Below the pieces are notes generated by a model. It saw nothing but the letters and a program-made list of their open reading frames with translations. It had not been told where the DNA came from and made no database searches. The translations under genes were made by a program, and so were the position numbers. Source: Firmicutes bacterium HGW-Firmicutes-15 (GTDB taxonomy: Bacteria > Bacillota > Syntrophomonadia > Syntrophomonadales > Syntrophomonadaceae). From it: 64,000 nt of DNA. Where the stretch lies: positions 1 through 64,000 of the forward strand of contig PHAA01000002.1 in the NCBI GenBank assembly GCA_002840245.1, in the 5' to 3' direction. This document shows positions 8,139 through 17,593 of this stretch, piece after piece (within the stretch, counting starts at the first letter, position 1; the number at the start of each line of letters is the position of its first letter).

Positions 8139-9788
8139 GTGAAAATAACAATGGCTCAATTAAACCCGGTGGTAGGTGATATAACAGCTAACTTAAAAAG
8201 GTTGGCTGAGCTATGGTCAATCTGCCATGCCCAGGAATCTGATTTATTAATACTGTCGGAGTTATACCTGGTAGGATACCCTCCTCGTGATTTATTAGAG
8301 AGACCTGCATTCATAGACCAGGTGAAAGCAGCCATTCAGGAAGTGCTTAAGCTCTCGTTGGAATATAAAGGAACAGGCATTTTATTCGGGAGCCCAGTTC
8401 CTACCAGCAATTCAATCGGTCACAGCTTATATAATTCGGCTCTATTGATTTACCAGGGAGAAATATTACTGACCCAGCACAAGTCCTTGCTTCCAACTTA
8501 TGATGTATTTGACGAGGCCAGATATTTTGAGCCTGCTGCTGGGATTGATACTATAGAATTCAAAGGCCTTAGGCTGGGAATTACTATCTGTGAGGATGCC
8601 TGGAATGAGACTGATTTGTGGCGGGGTGCGGTTAGCTATGATTTAGACCCAATTAAGGAACTGGTTCAAAAAGGAATCGATTTATTGATCAATATATCTG
8701 CTTCGCCCTATTTTGTTAATAAGGAAGACGTAAGATTTAGGCTGATGAGTAAGCATGCCAGAAGTTATGGGGTACCTTTGATCTATGTCAATCAGGTAGG
8801 CGCTAATGACGAGCTTATCTTTGACGGTCGCAGTATGTTTGTAGATAAAGATGGGGAAATGGTAGTATTGTTTTCTGCTTTTGAAGAAGATGTGCATACA
8901 ATAAGCACTGATCAGAAGGGATGCAGAAGTAATTATTATCCCCAAAATGATATGCAATCGCTTTATCAGTCCCTGGTACTGGGAATTCGTGATTATTTTC
9001 GTAAATGTGGTTTTTCACGGGCGATTATTGGTCTATCAGGAGGGATAGATTCGGCAGTAACAGCTTGTCTGGCAGTAGCTGCACTAGGCAAAGAAAATGT
9101 ACTAGGTATATCTATGCCTTCAGTTTATTCGTCAGTGGGTAGTGTGGATGATTCGCGCAGCCTGGCTTGTAACCTGAATATAGACTTCAAGATTATCTCT
9201 ATAGCTGATATTTTTTCATCTTATATAGGAAATCTAAAAGAACATTTCTCAGAGAAAGAGTCGGATGTTACAGAAGAAAACATTCAGGCTCGAATTCGAG
9301 GTAATATCCTCATGGCTTTTGCCAACAAGTATGGTTCGATGGTCTTATCTACTGGTAACAAAAGTGAAATAGCGGTTGGTTACTGCACCCTGTACGGAGA
9401 TATGTGCGGTGGATTGAGTGTTCTGGCTGATGTTCCCAAGACTATGGTTTATGAACTTACTGGATATATTAACCGGGACGACGAAGTAATACCCATGGCA
9501 ACAGTTGAGAAAGCCCCTTCGGCGGAATTGAAGCCTGGCCAGGTGGATCAGGATACCTTGCCCCCCTATGATGTTTTGGATGCTATTCTTAATTATTATA
9601 TTGAAGAGAATCTATCCGCTGCTGATATCATAGCAGAGGGTTATGATCCCAAAACAGTTCATTGGGTGCTTAAGACGGTAAATAATAACGAGTATAAAAG
9701 AAAACAGGCGGCACCAGGACTAAAAGTTAGTTCGCGGGCTTTTGGAGCAGGACGTAGAATGCCTATTGCAGCACGTTATGATGTTTAG
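8139..9788 (+). CDS. nadE: Glutamine-dependent NAD+ synthetase
   Basis: 549 residues with two domains. The N-terminal nitrilase-type glutaminase (about 1-260) has the catalytic triad Glu41 (LSELYL), Lys115 (QHKSLLPTYD) and Cys151 (GITICEDAW). The C-terminal ATP-pyrophosphatase domain starts near residue 270 with the PP-loop LSGGIDSA and continues through STGNKSEIAVGY. It amidates nicotinic acid adenine dinucleotide with glutamine as nitrogen donor. GTG 8139 follows GGAGGGT; 22 bases separate it from aroK, so it probably ends that operon. Confidence 0.95.
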   Translation: MKITMAQLNPVVGDITANLKRLAELWSICHAQESDLLILSELYLVGYPPRDLLERPAFIDQVKAAIQEVLKLSLEYKGTGILFGSPVPTSNSIGHSLYNSALLIYQGEILLTQHKSLLPTYDVFDEARYFEPAAGIDTIEFKGLRLGITICEDAWNETDLWRGAVSYDLDPIKELVQKGIDLLINISASPYFVNKEDVRFRLMSKHARSYGVPLIYVNQVGANDELIFDGRSMFVDKDGEMVVLFSAFEEDVHTISTDQKGCRSNYYPQNDMQSLYQSLVLGIRDYFRKCGFSRAIIGLSGGIDSAVTACLAVAALGKENVLGISMPSVYSSVGSVDDSRSLACNLNIDFKIISIADIFSSYIGNLKEHFSEKESDVTEENIQARIRGNILMAFANKYGSMVLSTGNKSEIAVGYCTLYGDMCGGLSVLADVPKTMVYELTGYINRDDEVIPMATVEKAPSAELKPGQVDQDTLPPYDVLDAILNYYIEENLSAADIIAEGYDPKTVHWVLKTVNNNEYKRKQAAPGLKVSSRAFGAGRRMPIAARYDV

Positions 9789-10180
9789 GGATCACGCAAT
9801 ACAAAGCTCCTATTTTTAAAGCGGATTATTGATCTGGTTACGTTCTCCTTAGTTATTATACTAATCGTATGTCTCCCTCCTCCCTCCTCCCCCCTAGAAC
9901 TGTCGAAAAAAGTCTCGCTATAATATCCAGCCTTATTGCTTGAGGGTTCCTTTTTGGTGGGTAATTGAGCGAAAAAAATAACAAAAAAACTAAACCAAAT
10001 AAAGGGATTATATGGTTTAATATAGAAATATATACAAACCTGGCAAAAAGGATTTGAAAAAATTTTGCTAAATTGTTTGTATAACGGATATTGTATTGCC
10101 TTGCACAGGTATTAGGAATTTAGTTTTGATAAAAGCTATTTCTTCGGAGGTTTTTGCTTAAGCCAGTGCAGGAGGTCAAT
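9789..10180. other. Intergenic region before the pilus operon
   Basis: About 390 bases. It includes a pyrimidine-rich run at 9870-9893 (repeats of CTCC), a TGTCGAA heptamer at 9901-9907 that equals a Spo0A box but is expected by chance a few times in a window this size, and an AT-rich stretch 9965-10110 that probably holds the pilB promoter (candidate boxes TTGAAA 10054-10059 and TATAAC 10080-10085, spaced 20, hence weak). I looked for a c-di-GMP riboswitch here and did not see one. Confidence 0.35.
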
Positions 10181-11899
10181 ATGGAAAACAGGTCGGAGAG
10201 AATAAAGGGTGTAGAGCGCAGGATGATAGGAGAAATCCTGACCAGCTTTGGTATCATAACCGAAGCACAGCTTGAGTCTGCACTTCAGAAACAGATTGAA
10301 ACTGGTGAGAAATTAGGTAATATTCTGGTTAAAAGAGGTATTTTAAGCGAAAAGCAGCTAATCGAAACTATGGAGTATATGCTGGGAATACCTTTCGTAC
10401 ATTTGAGTAAAATTAATATTGATCCCGAAGCGGTCAAGCTCCTAACTCCACAGATAATCCGCCTTCATAAGATCCTGCCTATTTCCCGCAAGAAAAATGT
10501 TATCACACTAGCGATGGCCGATCCATTGAATCATCAGGCTATTGATGATGTTCGTATGGCTACTGATTTAGAAGTGGTGCCGGTTTTGGCAACTGAAAAA
10601 GAGATGGATACGGCTATACGCCAGTACTTGGCATTTAGAATGGATCCCAACATGGAAAAAATATTGAGCGAACTCAAGCAGAGTGGGAGCAAAACCACTC
10701 CAGGAATCAAAGAAACACAGTCACTGCGCGTTGTCGATGAAGCTCCTATCATCCGCATTGTGAATTCGATATTGATTCAGGCTGTGCACGGGCACTGTAG
10801 TGATATACATATCGAAGCCCAGGAATTAGATATTAGGGTCAGGTTCCGCGTGGACGGGGAGCTTTATGAGGTATTAACCTTGCCTAGAATATCTCTGGCG
10901 GCAATCGTTTCTCGCGTTAAAATTATGGCGGGTATGGATATCGCTGAAAAAAGAATTCCGCAGGATGGCCGTTTCCGTATGATGATTGAGACACGAGAAG
11001 TTGATTTCCGCGTTTCCACCTTGCCAACCTCTCATGGAGAAAAGGTGGTAATGCGAGTATTGGATCGAAAGAATGCTATTACTCAGATTGATAACTTAGG
11101 ATTAAGCAGCGTTAATAATGAACGACTACTTTCGGTATCCCGAAGACCGCACGGAATGCTTCTGGTCACTGGTCCTACCGGCTCAGGCAAAACATCAACT
11201 CTCTACTCCGTTCTTGGTGAAATCAACTCTGTAGATAAAAACATAATCACCTTAGAGGATCCCATCGAATATACCTTGGAAGGTATTAATCAGGTACAGA
11301 CAAATCCCAAAGCGGGACTTAGCTTTGCCAGTGGTCTCAGCTCTGTTTTAAGGCAGGACCCTGACATAATAATGGTGGGGGAGATTCGTGATTACGAGAC
11401 CGCGCAGTTAGTGGTACAGGCTTCACTGACTGGGCATTTGGTATTGTCTACTGTGCATACTAATAGCGCTGCGGGTACAGTTGCTCGCCTAACTGATATT
11501 GGTATAGAAGAATATTTGCTTGCTGCCTCTCTGGCTGGGGTAGTTTCCCAGCGTCTAGTTCGTAAACTCTGCCTGAACTGTTGCAATGAATATGTGTTGG
11601 ATAAGAGTGCTGCTGTAAGGCTTGGTATACCAGAGCAAAGCGGGCAAGTATTTTATAGGTCGATTGGTTGCAATATGTGCAGACAGCTTGGATATCAAGG
11701 CCGGATAGCCCTGCACGAAATAATGATAATGGGCCCGCGGGTACGCGCTGCAATAAATCGAGGTGATAGCCAAGATGACCTACAAGAAGCTGCAGTGGCA
11801 GAAGGTATGATTAGCATTAGAAATGATGGTATCGCCAAAGCTAGGCAGGGCTTGACGTCCCTGGAAGAGATAATGAAAGTAGTTTTCTTGGGGGCATAA
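10181..11899 (+). CDS. pilB: Type IV pilus assembly ATPase PilB (GspE family)
   Basis: 572 residues from ATG 10181, preceded by GCAGGAGG; an upstream TTG 10154 with GGAGG is an alternative. Residues 14-90 form an MshEN-type N-terminal domain (IGEILTSFGIITEAQLESAL, then GEKLGNILVKRG), a fold that in some homologues binds c-di-GMP. The ATPase has Walker A GPTGSGKTST (331-340), Walker B DPDIIMVGEIRD (393-404), and a C-terminal zinc cluster (LCLNCC and CNMC). It powers pilus extension from the cytoplasmic face. It heads the operon pilB-C-A-D-minor pilins-M-N-O-HD-GYP. No retraction ATPase pilT is in the window. Confidence 0.95.
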   Translation: MENRSERIKGVERRMIGEILTSFGIITEAQLESALQKQIETGEKLGNILVKRGILSEKQLIETMEYMLGIPFVHLSKINIDPEAVKLLTPQIIRLHKILPISRKKNVITLAMADPLNHQAIDDVRMATDLEVVPVLATEKEMDTAIRQYLAFRMDPNMEKILSELKQSGSKTTPGIKETQSLRVVDEAPIIRIVNSILIQAVHGHCSDIHIEAQELDIRVRFRVDGELYEVLTLPRISLAAIVSRVKIMAGMDIAEKRIPQDGRFRMMIETREVDFRVSTLPTSHGEKVVMRVLDRKNAITQIDNLGLSSVNNERLLSVSRRPHGMLLVTGPTGSGKTSTLYSVLGEINSVDKNIITLEDPIEYTLEGINQVQTNPKAGLSFASGLSSVLRQDPDIIMVGEIRDYETAQLVVQASLTGHLVLSTVHTNSAAGTVARLTDIGIEEYLLAASLAGVVSQRLVRKLCLNCCNEYVLDKSAAVRLGIPEQSGQVFYRSIGCNMCRQLGYQGRIALHEIMIMGPRVRAAINRGDSQDDLQEAAVAEGMISIRNDGIAKARQGLTSLEEIMKVVFLGA

Positions 11900-11951
11900 T
11901 TAGTGGTCAGGTTAAAACATTTTTAAAATATAAGGTTAACGGGGGAGAGTC

Positions 11952-13169
11952 TTGAAATTTGAATATCGTGTGAGGGATCAACAGGGTCGGCTGAAAGTCG
12001 GCATACTGGAAGCCGAACATAAAAACATTGTGATTGAAAACCTGCTAGGCCAGGGATACTATATAGTCCTTTTAAATGAAGCGCCTATTATAAGCAGTAA
12101 TCTGAGGTTTGATTTTAATCTATACGGCCTAAAGAAGGTGAGGACTCGCGACCTGGTAACTCTAAACCGGCAATTATCCACAATGTTGGCGGCAGGGCTG
12201 TCTATAATGAGTAGTCTTAAAATTTTGGGAGAACAGACTGCCAATAAAAGGCTGAAAAATGCGGTACTTAAAATAAGAGAGGACATTGAAGCCGGATTGG
12301 CTCTATGGGAGGCGTTTGCCAAGCATCCTGGGATATTTTCAGAGATATACATTAGTATGATAAGGGCTGGGGAACTGGGAGGGGTTATGGAAGTGGTCTT
12401 AGAGAGACTCAGTTATCATCTGGAGAGGGAGCAGGAGATTAAATCTAAGCTGAAGTCAGCCTCAATTTACCCTGTGATTGTTGCTGCTTTTGCCGTCCTG
12501 GTGATATTTTTTATAATTATCTTCGTTATGCCCATATTTGTAAGCATGTTTGAGTCTTCCGGGGTGCGGTTACCGATGCCGACTCTTATTCTATTAGGAA
12601 TGGGGGCCTTTTTGGGGAAGTGGTGGCCTCACATCGTGATAGGAATAATAGTCTTGCCTTTATTGATGAAATGTTGGGGCAAAACCATCAATGGGCGATA
12701 TATTTATGACACTCTGTCCTTACAGGTGCCGATTATTGGGAAAACAGTAAGCAGAATTGCTGTAGCCCGATTTGCTCGCACTATGGGCACGCTGGTCAAA
12801 TCGGGTATACCTGTACTGCAAGCCCTCGAAGTGACGGAGGATGTAGTGGACAATGTAGTGATAGGAAGAGCTATATCGAGAGCCCGCACCAGAATCAAGG
12901 AAGGCCAGACTATTGCTGATCCTCTAATGGAAACCGGAGTGTTTGAGCCAATGGTAACACAGATGATAGCGGTTGGAGAGGAAACCGGTTCTCTGGATGA
13001 AATGCTAATGCGTATGTCTGATTATTACGAACGTGAGCTAATATATACAGTTGATGCCATGATGGCTGTACTTGAACCCATGCTTATCCTGGTGGTTGCC
13101 TTAATGGTAGGGGGAGTAATAGTCGCTACTATATTACCTATGTTCGATATGATGAATATGGTTGGATAA
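11952..13169 (+). CDS. pilC: Type IV pilus inner-membrane platform protein PilC
   Basis: 405 residues with two homologous GspF domains (about 70-190 and 270-395), each ending in a membrane helix; typical segments are LSTMLAAGLSIMSSLKIL and FARTMGTLVKSGIPVLQAL. It forms the membrane platform onto which PilB feeds pilin subunits. TTG 11952 is the start, after GGGGGAGAG. It lies 52 bases after pilB and 48 before pilA in the same operon. Confidence 0.95.
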   Translation: MKFEYRVRDQQGRLKVGILEAEHKNIVIENLLGQGYYIVLLNEAPIISSNLRFDFNLYGLKKVRTRDLVTLNRQLSTMLAAGLSIMSSLKILGEQTANKRLKNAVLKIREDIEAGLALWEAFAKHPGIFSEIYISMIRAGELGGVMEVVLERLSYHLEREQEIKSKLKSASIYPVIVAAFAVLVIFFIIIFVMPIFVSMFESSGVRLPMPTLILLGMGAFLGKWWPHIVIGIIVLPLLMKCWGKTINGRYIYDTLSLQVPIIGKTVSRIAVARFARTMGTLVKSGIPVLQALEVTEDVVDNVVIGRAISRARTRIKEGQTIADPLMETGVFEPMVTQMIAVGEETGSLDEMLMRMSDYYERELIYTVDAMMAVLEPMLILVVALMVGGVIVATILPMFDMMNMVG

Positions 13170-13217
13170 TCGGGCTTTTCGGAAGAACCCATCGGTTGTT
13201 TTGGGGGAGGTTATCGA

Positions 13218-13595
13218 ATGATAAAAGAAATTGTGAAGAGAAAAGAGAATCAGAAGGGTTTTACGCTTTTGGAACTAATAATTGTTATGGCAATACTTAC
13301 GGTCCTGGCGGCTATTGCAATTCCGAAGTATACAGGAGTACTAGATGATTCAAAAAAGAAAGCAAATATAGCCAATATCAAAATGATTGAAGAAGCTGCT
13401 GATTTATATATGACAAATGAGGTGGATAACACTGCTTTGAAAACCGGGGATATTTCTACCAGTACTCATACGTTACTAGATAAAAAATATTTAAAAGCCA
13501 TACCTAAAGATCCCAAAAATAATGATGTTTATACGATTACGAGAACTGGAGATCAAATTGTTGTTACTCCAAAAGTGACTGCGGGATATAACTGA
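13218..13595 (+). CDS. pilA: Type IV major pilin
   Basis: 125 residues. A 13-residue basic leader ends in KG, then FTLLELIIVMAILTVLAAIAIPKY, the classic class III signal with Glu5, and a small soluble domain rich in lysine, aspartate and threonine. The absence of cysteines and the short globular domain match monoderm pilins. ATG 13218 follows GGGGGAGG. Its position directly after pilC and its being the simplest pilin here suggest it is the major subunit. It is longer than the 61-residue conductive Geobacter pilin and has few aromatics, so I do not infer conductivity. Confidence 0.92.
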   Translation: MIKEIVKRKENQKGFTLLELIIVMAILTVLAAIAIPKYTGVLDDSKKKANIANIKMIEEAADLYMTNEVDNTALKTGDISTSTHTLLDKKYLKAIPKDPKNNDVYTITRTGDQIVVTPKVTAGYN

Positions 13596-13685
13596 TGTGC
13601 GGGACACTCAACCTGTAAAAAGGAGCCAATGGTGCTAGGCACCCAACTTATCAACTGATTGATGTAAGGGCTGGGGTGTTGTTAT

Positions 13686-13716
13686 AAGCCGCTGAGAAGG
13701 GTCCTTTATGGCTTTT
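13686..13716 (+). terminator. Possible leaky terminator or processing hairpin after pilA
   Basis: An imperfect helix (AAGCC 13686-13690 with GGCTT 13710-13714, inner AAGG/CCTT) followed by TTTT, in the 135-base gap between pilA and pilD. Such a structure would let pilA mRNA outnumber the rest of the operon. A small hairpin GGTGC-tag-GCACC lies upstream at about 13633-13645. The evidence is modest. Confidence 0.35.
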
Positions 13717-13730
13717 GGGAGAGGTTTTAT

Positions 13731-14480
13731 ATGGTTAATATTATTGTAATTATTTTCGCATTATTGATTGGTTCCTTTCTTAATGTAGTTATCTATCGCA
13801 TACCCCGGAAGGAGTCGGTACTCTGGCCGGGGAGTCATTGTCCCGCATGTGAGCAGGGTTTAAAGATAGGGGATCTAATGCCTGTTATCAGCTATGTATG
13901 GCTGGGTGGCAGGTGTCGTTATTGTAGGGACAGGATCAGCCCCCGCTATCTCCTGGTGGAGATATTAACCGTAATCACCTTTTTATTAGTATTTCTTAAG
14001 TGGGGTATTTCAGTTGAGACAGGAACGGGGTGGATATTTACAGCGATATTGACTATAACCGCCTTTACCGATCTTGATGAAGGAATTATTCCAGACCTTA
14101 TTACTTGTCCGGGTATTGTCATTGGGCTTTTATTATCTCCTTATATGATCGGAATTAAGTCATCTGCTCTAGGGGCTATCATTTTTTCGGGTATTTGTAT
14201 AAGCATTGCCATACTATCGCACGGAGGAATGGGTGGAGGAGATATTAAGTTGGCCGGGTTCATTGGAACATTTACTGGTTACGGTGGGTCTATGATTACT
14301 TTGATTATTGCTTCTGTGGCGGGAGGGATATGGGCGGCAATTTTGCTCTGGCAAGGGAAAGCGCATCGGAAAACAGCTATAAAATTTGGCCCCTTCCTAT
14401 CGGTTGCAGCTTGGCTAGTATGGATGTACGAAATTGAGATCTTGATTTCTATTTTTGGGTATTCACTTTATACGTATTAG
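13731..14480 (+). CDS. pilD: Prepilin peptidase / N-methyltransferase PilD
   Basis: 249 residues with seven or eight membrane helices. The zinc domain has CPAC (residues 38-41) and CRYC (61-64). Catalytic aspartates lie in FTDLDEGIIPD and GGGDIKL, the aspartyl-protease motifs of this family. It cleaves and methylates the pilins encoded on both sides. ATG 13731 follows GGGAGAGG. It belongs to the pil operon. Confidence 0.95.
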   Translation: MVNIIVIIFALLIGSFLNVVIYRIPRKESVLWPGSHCPACEQGLKIGDLMPVISYVWLGGRCRYCRDRISPRYLLVEILTVITFLLVFLKWGISVETGTGWIFTAILTITAFTDLDEGIIPDLITCPGIVIGLLLSPYMIGIKSSALGAIIFSGICISIAILSHGGMGGGDIKLAGFIGTFTGYGGSMITLIIASVAGGIWAAILLWQGKAHRKTAIKFGPFLSVAAWLVWMYEIEILISIFGYSLYTY

Positions 14481-14515
14481 CCCAGTCAAAATGAGAAAGA
14501 AATTGAGGGATAGTA

Positions 14516-14932
14516 ATGTCCTGGCATATAAAATGGATTAATAATGAAACCGGTCTAACCCTAATCGAAGTGCTGGCATCGCTTGTTTTACTGTCCCTAA
14601 TGATAGTTAGTATTCTGGCTGGTTTTACCCCGGCAGCAAGCTGGATTAGTAAAGCCCGACGGGAAACGACAGCCAGTAATTATGCCACGGCAATTCTGGA
14701 AGATCTGCGATCTGATCGGAGCAAAATTGATAACAGCAATGCAGGAAAGACAGCTCAGGATCTGTTTCCTTCTTATGGATACCCATGGGCTGGAATGAAG
14801 GATAAGGTTACGCGTTTGGAAAGGCAGAACGCTCCATTTAACAACCTTTATGATATTACGGTGACAATAAGCTGGTTGGAGGGAAATGAGACGCGAAGCT
14901 TAAAAATGAGCACTATGATAAAGAAGAACTAG
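14516..14932 (+). CDS. Minor pilin, PilV/GspI-like
   Basis: 138 residues. The leader ends in ETG, followed by LTLIEVLASLVLLSLMIVSIL, a prepilin-peptidase site and pilin helix. The short C-terminal domain (ITVTISWLEG near the end) is typical of PilV/GspI minor subunits. It is the first of three minor pilins after pilD, three bases before the next gene region, and probably part of the tip complex that primes pilus assembly. Confidence 0.8.
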   Translation: MSWHIKWINNETGLTLIEVLASLVLLSLMIVSILAGFTPAASWISKARRETTASNYATAILEDLRSDRSKIDNSNAGKTAQDLFPSYGYPWAGMKDKVTRLERQNAPFNNLYDITVTISWLEGNETRSLKMSTMIKKN

Positions 14933-14943
14933 AGGTGCCGGGT

Positions 14944-15411
14944 ATGGGTGGGAGAGGGCGAGATAGAGGAAGCACTTTGGCGGAGATGCTGGTAGCTATG
15001 GCCTTAGCATCATTGATTTTGAGCGGTCTGATGAGCATCTACTGGACAGGCAGCAATGCTTTCCAAAGGCTGTCTTCAACTTCCGACGCTCAGTATGCAG
15101 TTCGCAGCGCTACGCAGAAGATGATGGAGGACATCCGAGGTGCATCGGCTGTGTCAATAGAAGAAGGTGGAGCTAAACTAATCTTGCTTACTGCCGCTGG
15201 GGAAGCAGTCAATTATTATGTGGCAAATAATCAACTTTATCGTGATGGAACTGCTAAAGTGCCCATCGCTGAAAATATAAGCGGCCTGAGTTTTAGTGGG
15301 AGTTCCAGCTTGGTGAAAATAACTGCGGATGCAACGGTAAATGGCAGAACTTATCAACTGATCAGCAGCATTAGTCCTCGTCTTGCCAGTTTGGCAGGAG
15401 AGGATAAATAG
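14944..15411 (+). CDS. Minor pilin, PilW/GspJ-like
   Basis: 155 residues from ATG 14944, set by AGAGGTG at 14931-14937; a GTG at 14935 overlaps that site and is less likely. The leader is basic (GGRGRDRG) and precedes STLAEMLVAMALASLILSGL with the conserved glutamate at position 5 of the mature form. A first residue serine in place of phenylalanine is unusual but tolerated in minor pilins. The globular domain (VRSATQKMMEDIRGA) resembles PilW/GspJ. Confidence 0.78.
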   Translation: MGGRGRDRGSTLAEMLVAMALASLILSGLMSIYWTGSNAFQRLSSTSDAQYAVRSATQKMMEDIRGASAVSIEEGGAKLILLTAAGEAVNYYVANNQLYRDGTAKVPIAENISGLSFSGSSSLVKITADATVNGRTYQLISSISPRLASLAGEDK

Positions 15412-15425
15412 GGGAGGGGGGCGCC

Positions 15426-15971
15426 ATTTGTACCCAAAAAGATAAGCTGATTTCTGAAAAGGGCAGCCTTATGCCAATGATATTGATTATGTTAATGATA
15501 ATAAGCCTGCTAGGGGCTGCTGCTATCGAGGCGGGGAGCATGGAGTTAAAGATTAGCCATTATGAGTTTAGGGTTCAACAAGCCCAGCAGGCTGCTGATG
15601 CAGGAGTGGACTGGGGTGCAGAGAGGGTCTATTTGCAACTGGTAAATAGACGGGATGACCCTGCTCTCCCTGTGTCAATAGATTTGTCGCCAGATATCAA
15701 CCCGCAAAGAATTGGGCCAGATTTAAGCGATTCCCTTGCACCGAATTTTGTCATTAGAGACTGGCAAGCTAGTAGGGTCTCCACTGCCACATCAAATCCC
15801 GCTGTATATAAATTAATTTCAACAGGAAATTTCGGGAGTGCCTATAAAAAAATTGCGGTGGAAATAAGCTATAGGTATGAGGGGGGTGCTATCGACCCGA
15901 TAACTGGTCACTTTCAGGAACGAGACTATTCCGGTAACAGGGGCGTTATTAGTTCCTACATGGTTCCATGA
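15426..15971 (+). CDS. Minor pilin-like protein, PilX/GspK-like, apparent AUU start
   Basis: The frame carries EKGSLMPMILIMLMIISLLGAA, matching the PilX leader pattern (RG-AAL-helix, no Glu5), then IEAGSMELKISHYEFRVQQAQQAADAGVDWG, the typical PilX/GspK shaft continuation. The first canonical codon, ATG 15471, would delete the leader. Upstream in frame the only candidates are ATT 15426 (four bases after GGGGAGGGGGG at 15411-15421), CTG 15447 and ATT 15450. I chose ATT 15426. The length would be 181 residues. This is the second pilin in the window needing a non-standard start. Confidence 0.7.
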   Translation: MCTQKDKLISEKGSLMPMILIMLMIISLLGAAAIEAGSMELKISHYEFRVQQAQQAADAGVDWGAERVYLQLVNRRDDPALPVSIDLSPDINPQRIGPDLSDSLAPNFVIRDWQASRVSTATSNPAVYKLISTGNFGSAYKKIAVEISYRYEGGAIDPITGHFQERDYSGNRGVISSYMVP

Positions 15972-16052
15972 GTACAGGGCACCCAACCAGCGACGACCTG
16001 TAAAATGAACATGCTCAAAATCATGAACGGAATGACATGGGAGGAATACATT

Positions 16053-17045
16053 TTGTTTAACCGCTTGCCGGGAATTGGCTTGGATATAGGTGACCAGACA
16101 ATCAAAATAGCCCGGGTGAAGAGAAAGAGAGATGGTTTGCTGCTTATTAAACACAGCAGCATGCTTACACCGGTAGAAACTGTGGATGCAGGTATCATTC
16201 ATGACCCGGAGAGGCTGGGAAAAGAAATGAAAGGTTTTGTTAGGGATTTAAACCTTAATGGAAAACAGGTAGTTTCAGCAGTTACCGGGCAGCAGGTATA
16301 TACTCGCAATTTAATTTTGCCGAGCATGAAGCTTTGCGAATTAAAGGAGGCGGTTTATTATCAGGCTATGAAATTTTTGCCTATCCCTGTGGAAGAGGCA
16401 GCTATAGATATTTGCCCTCTGAGGGAATTCGAGGATGAGGAAGGGAAGAAGACTGAAGTTTTTTTTGTTGCGATACGTCGGCACCAGGTTGAGAATTTAG
16501 ATATAGCCTGCAAATTTGCCGGGCTTAAACTAGCAGTGGTAGAAATTGAACCACTGGCTTTATATAGAGTCTTGGGAGGAAATCTTGAGTCGGTATTAGC
16601 CTTTTTGGAAATAGGTTCATTTCGCTCGTATTTAGCGGTGTTTAAAGGGGTGACCTTAGTGTTTTATCGTTCCTTACCTTTTAGCAGTTCAGCTTTATAT
16701 CAGTTTTATGGAAAAGGCGGATTTAAAGAACATGAAGTAAGCGAGTATAAGCAATATGACTACGTATTAGAGGATATAATATCCGAAACAAAACGTTCAG
16801 TGGAATATTACAAATTAGGGGATGAAACCGGAAATGAGAGGATAGACAGATTCCTGCTATGCGGTGAGGGGTCAGCCATAAGGGGTTTGGATTACAGACT
16901 GACTGAAGGACTGGGCTGCAAGGTTGAAGTAGCTGATATATTGCCAAGGCTTATACTTCCCTCGGATATTAGTGAAGTCGAAAAGCGAGAATTGAAGCAT
17001 GAATTTACTGTGACTCTAGGCCTGGCAGCCCGGGAGGTGGTTTGA
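16053..17045 (+). CDS. pilM: Type IV pilus assembly protein PilM (actin-like ATPase)
   Basis: 330 residues from TTG 16053, which has GGGAGGA seven bases upstream; ATG 16005 has no ribosome-binding site and would add an atypical 16-residue extension. GIGLDIGDQTIKIARVKR is the phosphate-1 motif of the FtsA/PilM actin fold, and LLCGEGSAIRGL is the C-terminal adenosine-binding motif. PilM binds the PilN N-terminus on the cytosolic side. It overlaps pilN (ATGA). The usual PilM-N-O order is kept; secretin genes pilP/pilQ are missing, as expected for a monoderm. Confidence 0.9.
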   Translation: MFNRLPGIGLDIGDQTIKIARVKRKRDGLLLIKHSSMLTPVETVDAGIIHDPERLGKEMKGFVRDLNLNGKQVVSAVTGQQVYTRNLILPSMKLCELKEAVYYQAMKFLPIPVEEAAIDICPLREFEDEEGKKTEVFFVAIRRHQVENLDIACKFAGLKLAVVEIEPLALYRVLGGNLESVLAFLEIGSFRSYLAVFKGVTLVFYRSLPFSSSALYQFYGKGGFKEHEVSEYKQYDYVLEDIISETKRSVEYYKLGDETGNERIDRFLLCGEGSAIRGLDYRLTEGLGCKVEVADILPRLILPSDISEVEKRELKHEFTVTLGLAAREVV

Positions 17046-17593
17046 TGCAGGATTTGGTACAGATAAATATTAACCTCTTGAAAAGAGAAGATGTATATAA
17101 TTCGCGATTGCTTTATTGGGGATTAGGGTTTGTGATTATGGCAATTATTGGAGTTATGACAGGAGTTGGCTATATGTCCCTAAGCAAAGATTTGAAATAC
17201 CAACAAGCTGTCAACGCTGATTTGAAATCGGAATATCAAAAATATGATAATGAAATGGTGGCACTCACGCCCATTCTGGAAATGAAAAAGGAGATAGATC
17301 GTAAAAGTCAAGAAGTGATTAATATCCAGAAAGAACAGGTATCATTTAGCGATGTGATAAGCGAAATCGATAAGGTCTTACCTCCTGAAGTGATCATGCT
17401 GGGAGTGGATATTAAAGCCCAGAAAGTTGTTGTGACCGGGTTCAGCCCTGATCATAGCCAAGTTGCCAGGTTATTGAAAGGTCTGAAAGGCAGTTTTAGA
17501 TTTAATAATGTAACAATTTTATCCAAAATGGATGAGAAGACTGACGAGGCCAAGTTTACCATTGAATTGACTTTAGAGGCAGAAAAGAAGTGA
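17045..17593 (+). CDS. pilN: Type IV pilus assembly protein PilN
   Basis: 182 residues from ATG 17045. The conserved N-terminal DLVQININLLKRE is the PilM-binding peptide; one membrane helix follows (about residues 22-45), then a coiled coil and a ferredoxin-like domain. Start overlaps the pilM stop and follows GGGAGGTGG. It forms the alignment subcomplex with PilO. Confidence 0.9.
   Translation: MQDLVQININLLKREDVYNSRLLYWGLGFVIMAIIGVMTGVGYMSLSKDLKYQQAVNADLKSEYQKYDNEMVALTPILEMKKEIDRKSQEVINIQKEQVSFSDVISEIDKVLPPEVIMLGVDIKAQKVVVTGFSPDHSQVARLLKGLKGSFRFNNVTILSKMDEKTDEAKFTIELTLEAEKK

Noticed and set aside
9901-9907. Single Spo0A box before pilB (and others at 2382 and 47277)
   Set aside because: Isolated heptamers are expected about eight times by chance in 64 kb on both strands.
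9789-10180. c-di-GMP riboswitch ahead of the pilus operon
   Set aside because: No GEMM-I core segments or tetraloop-receptor pattern could be found by eye.
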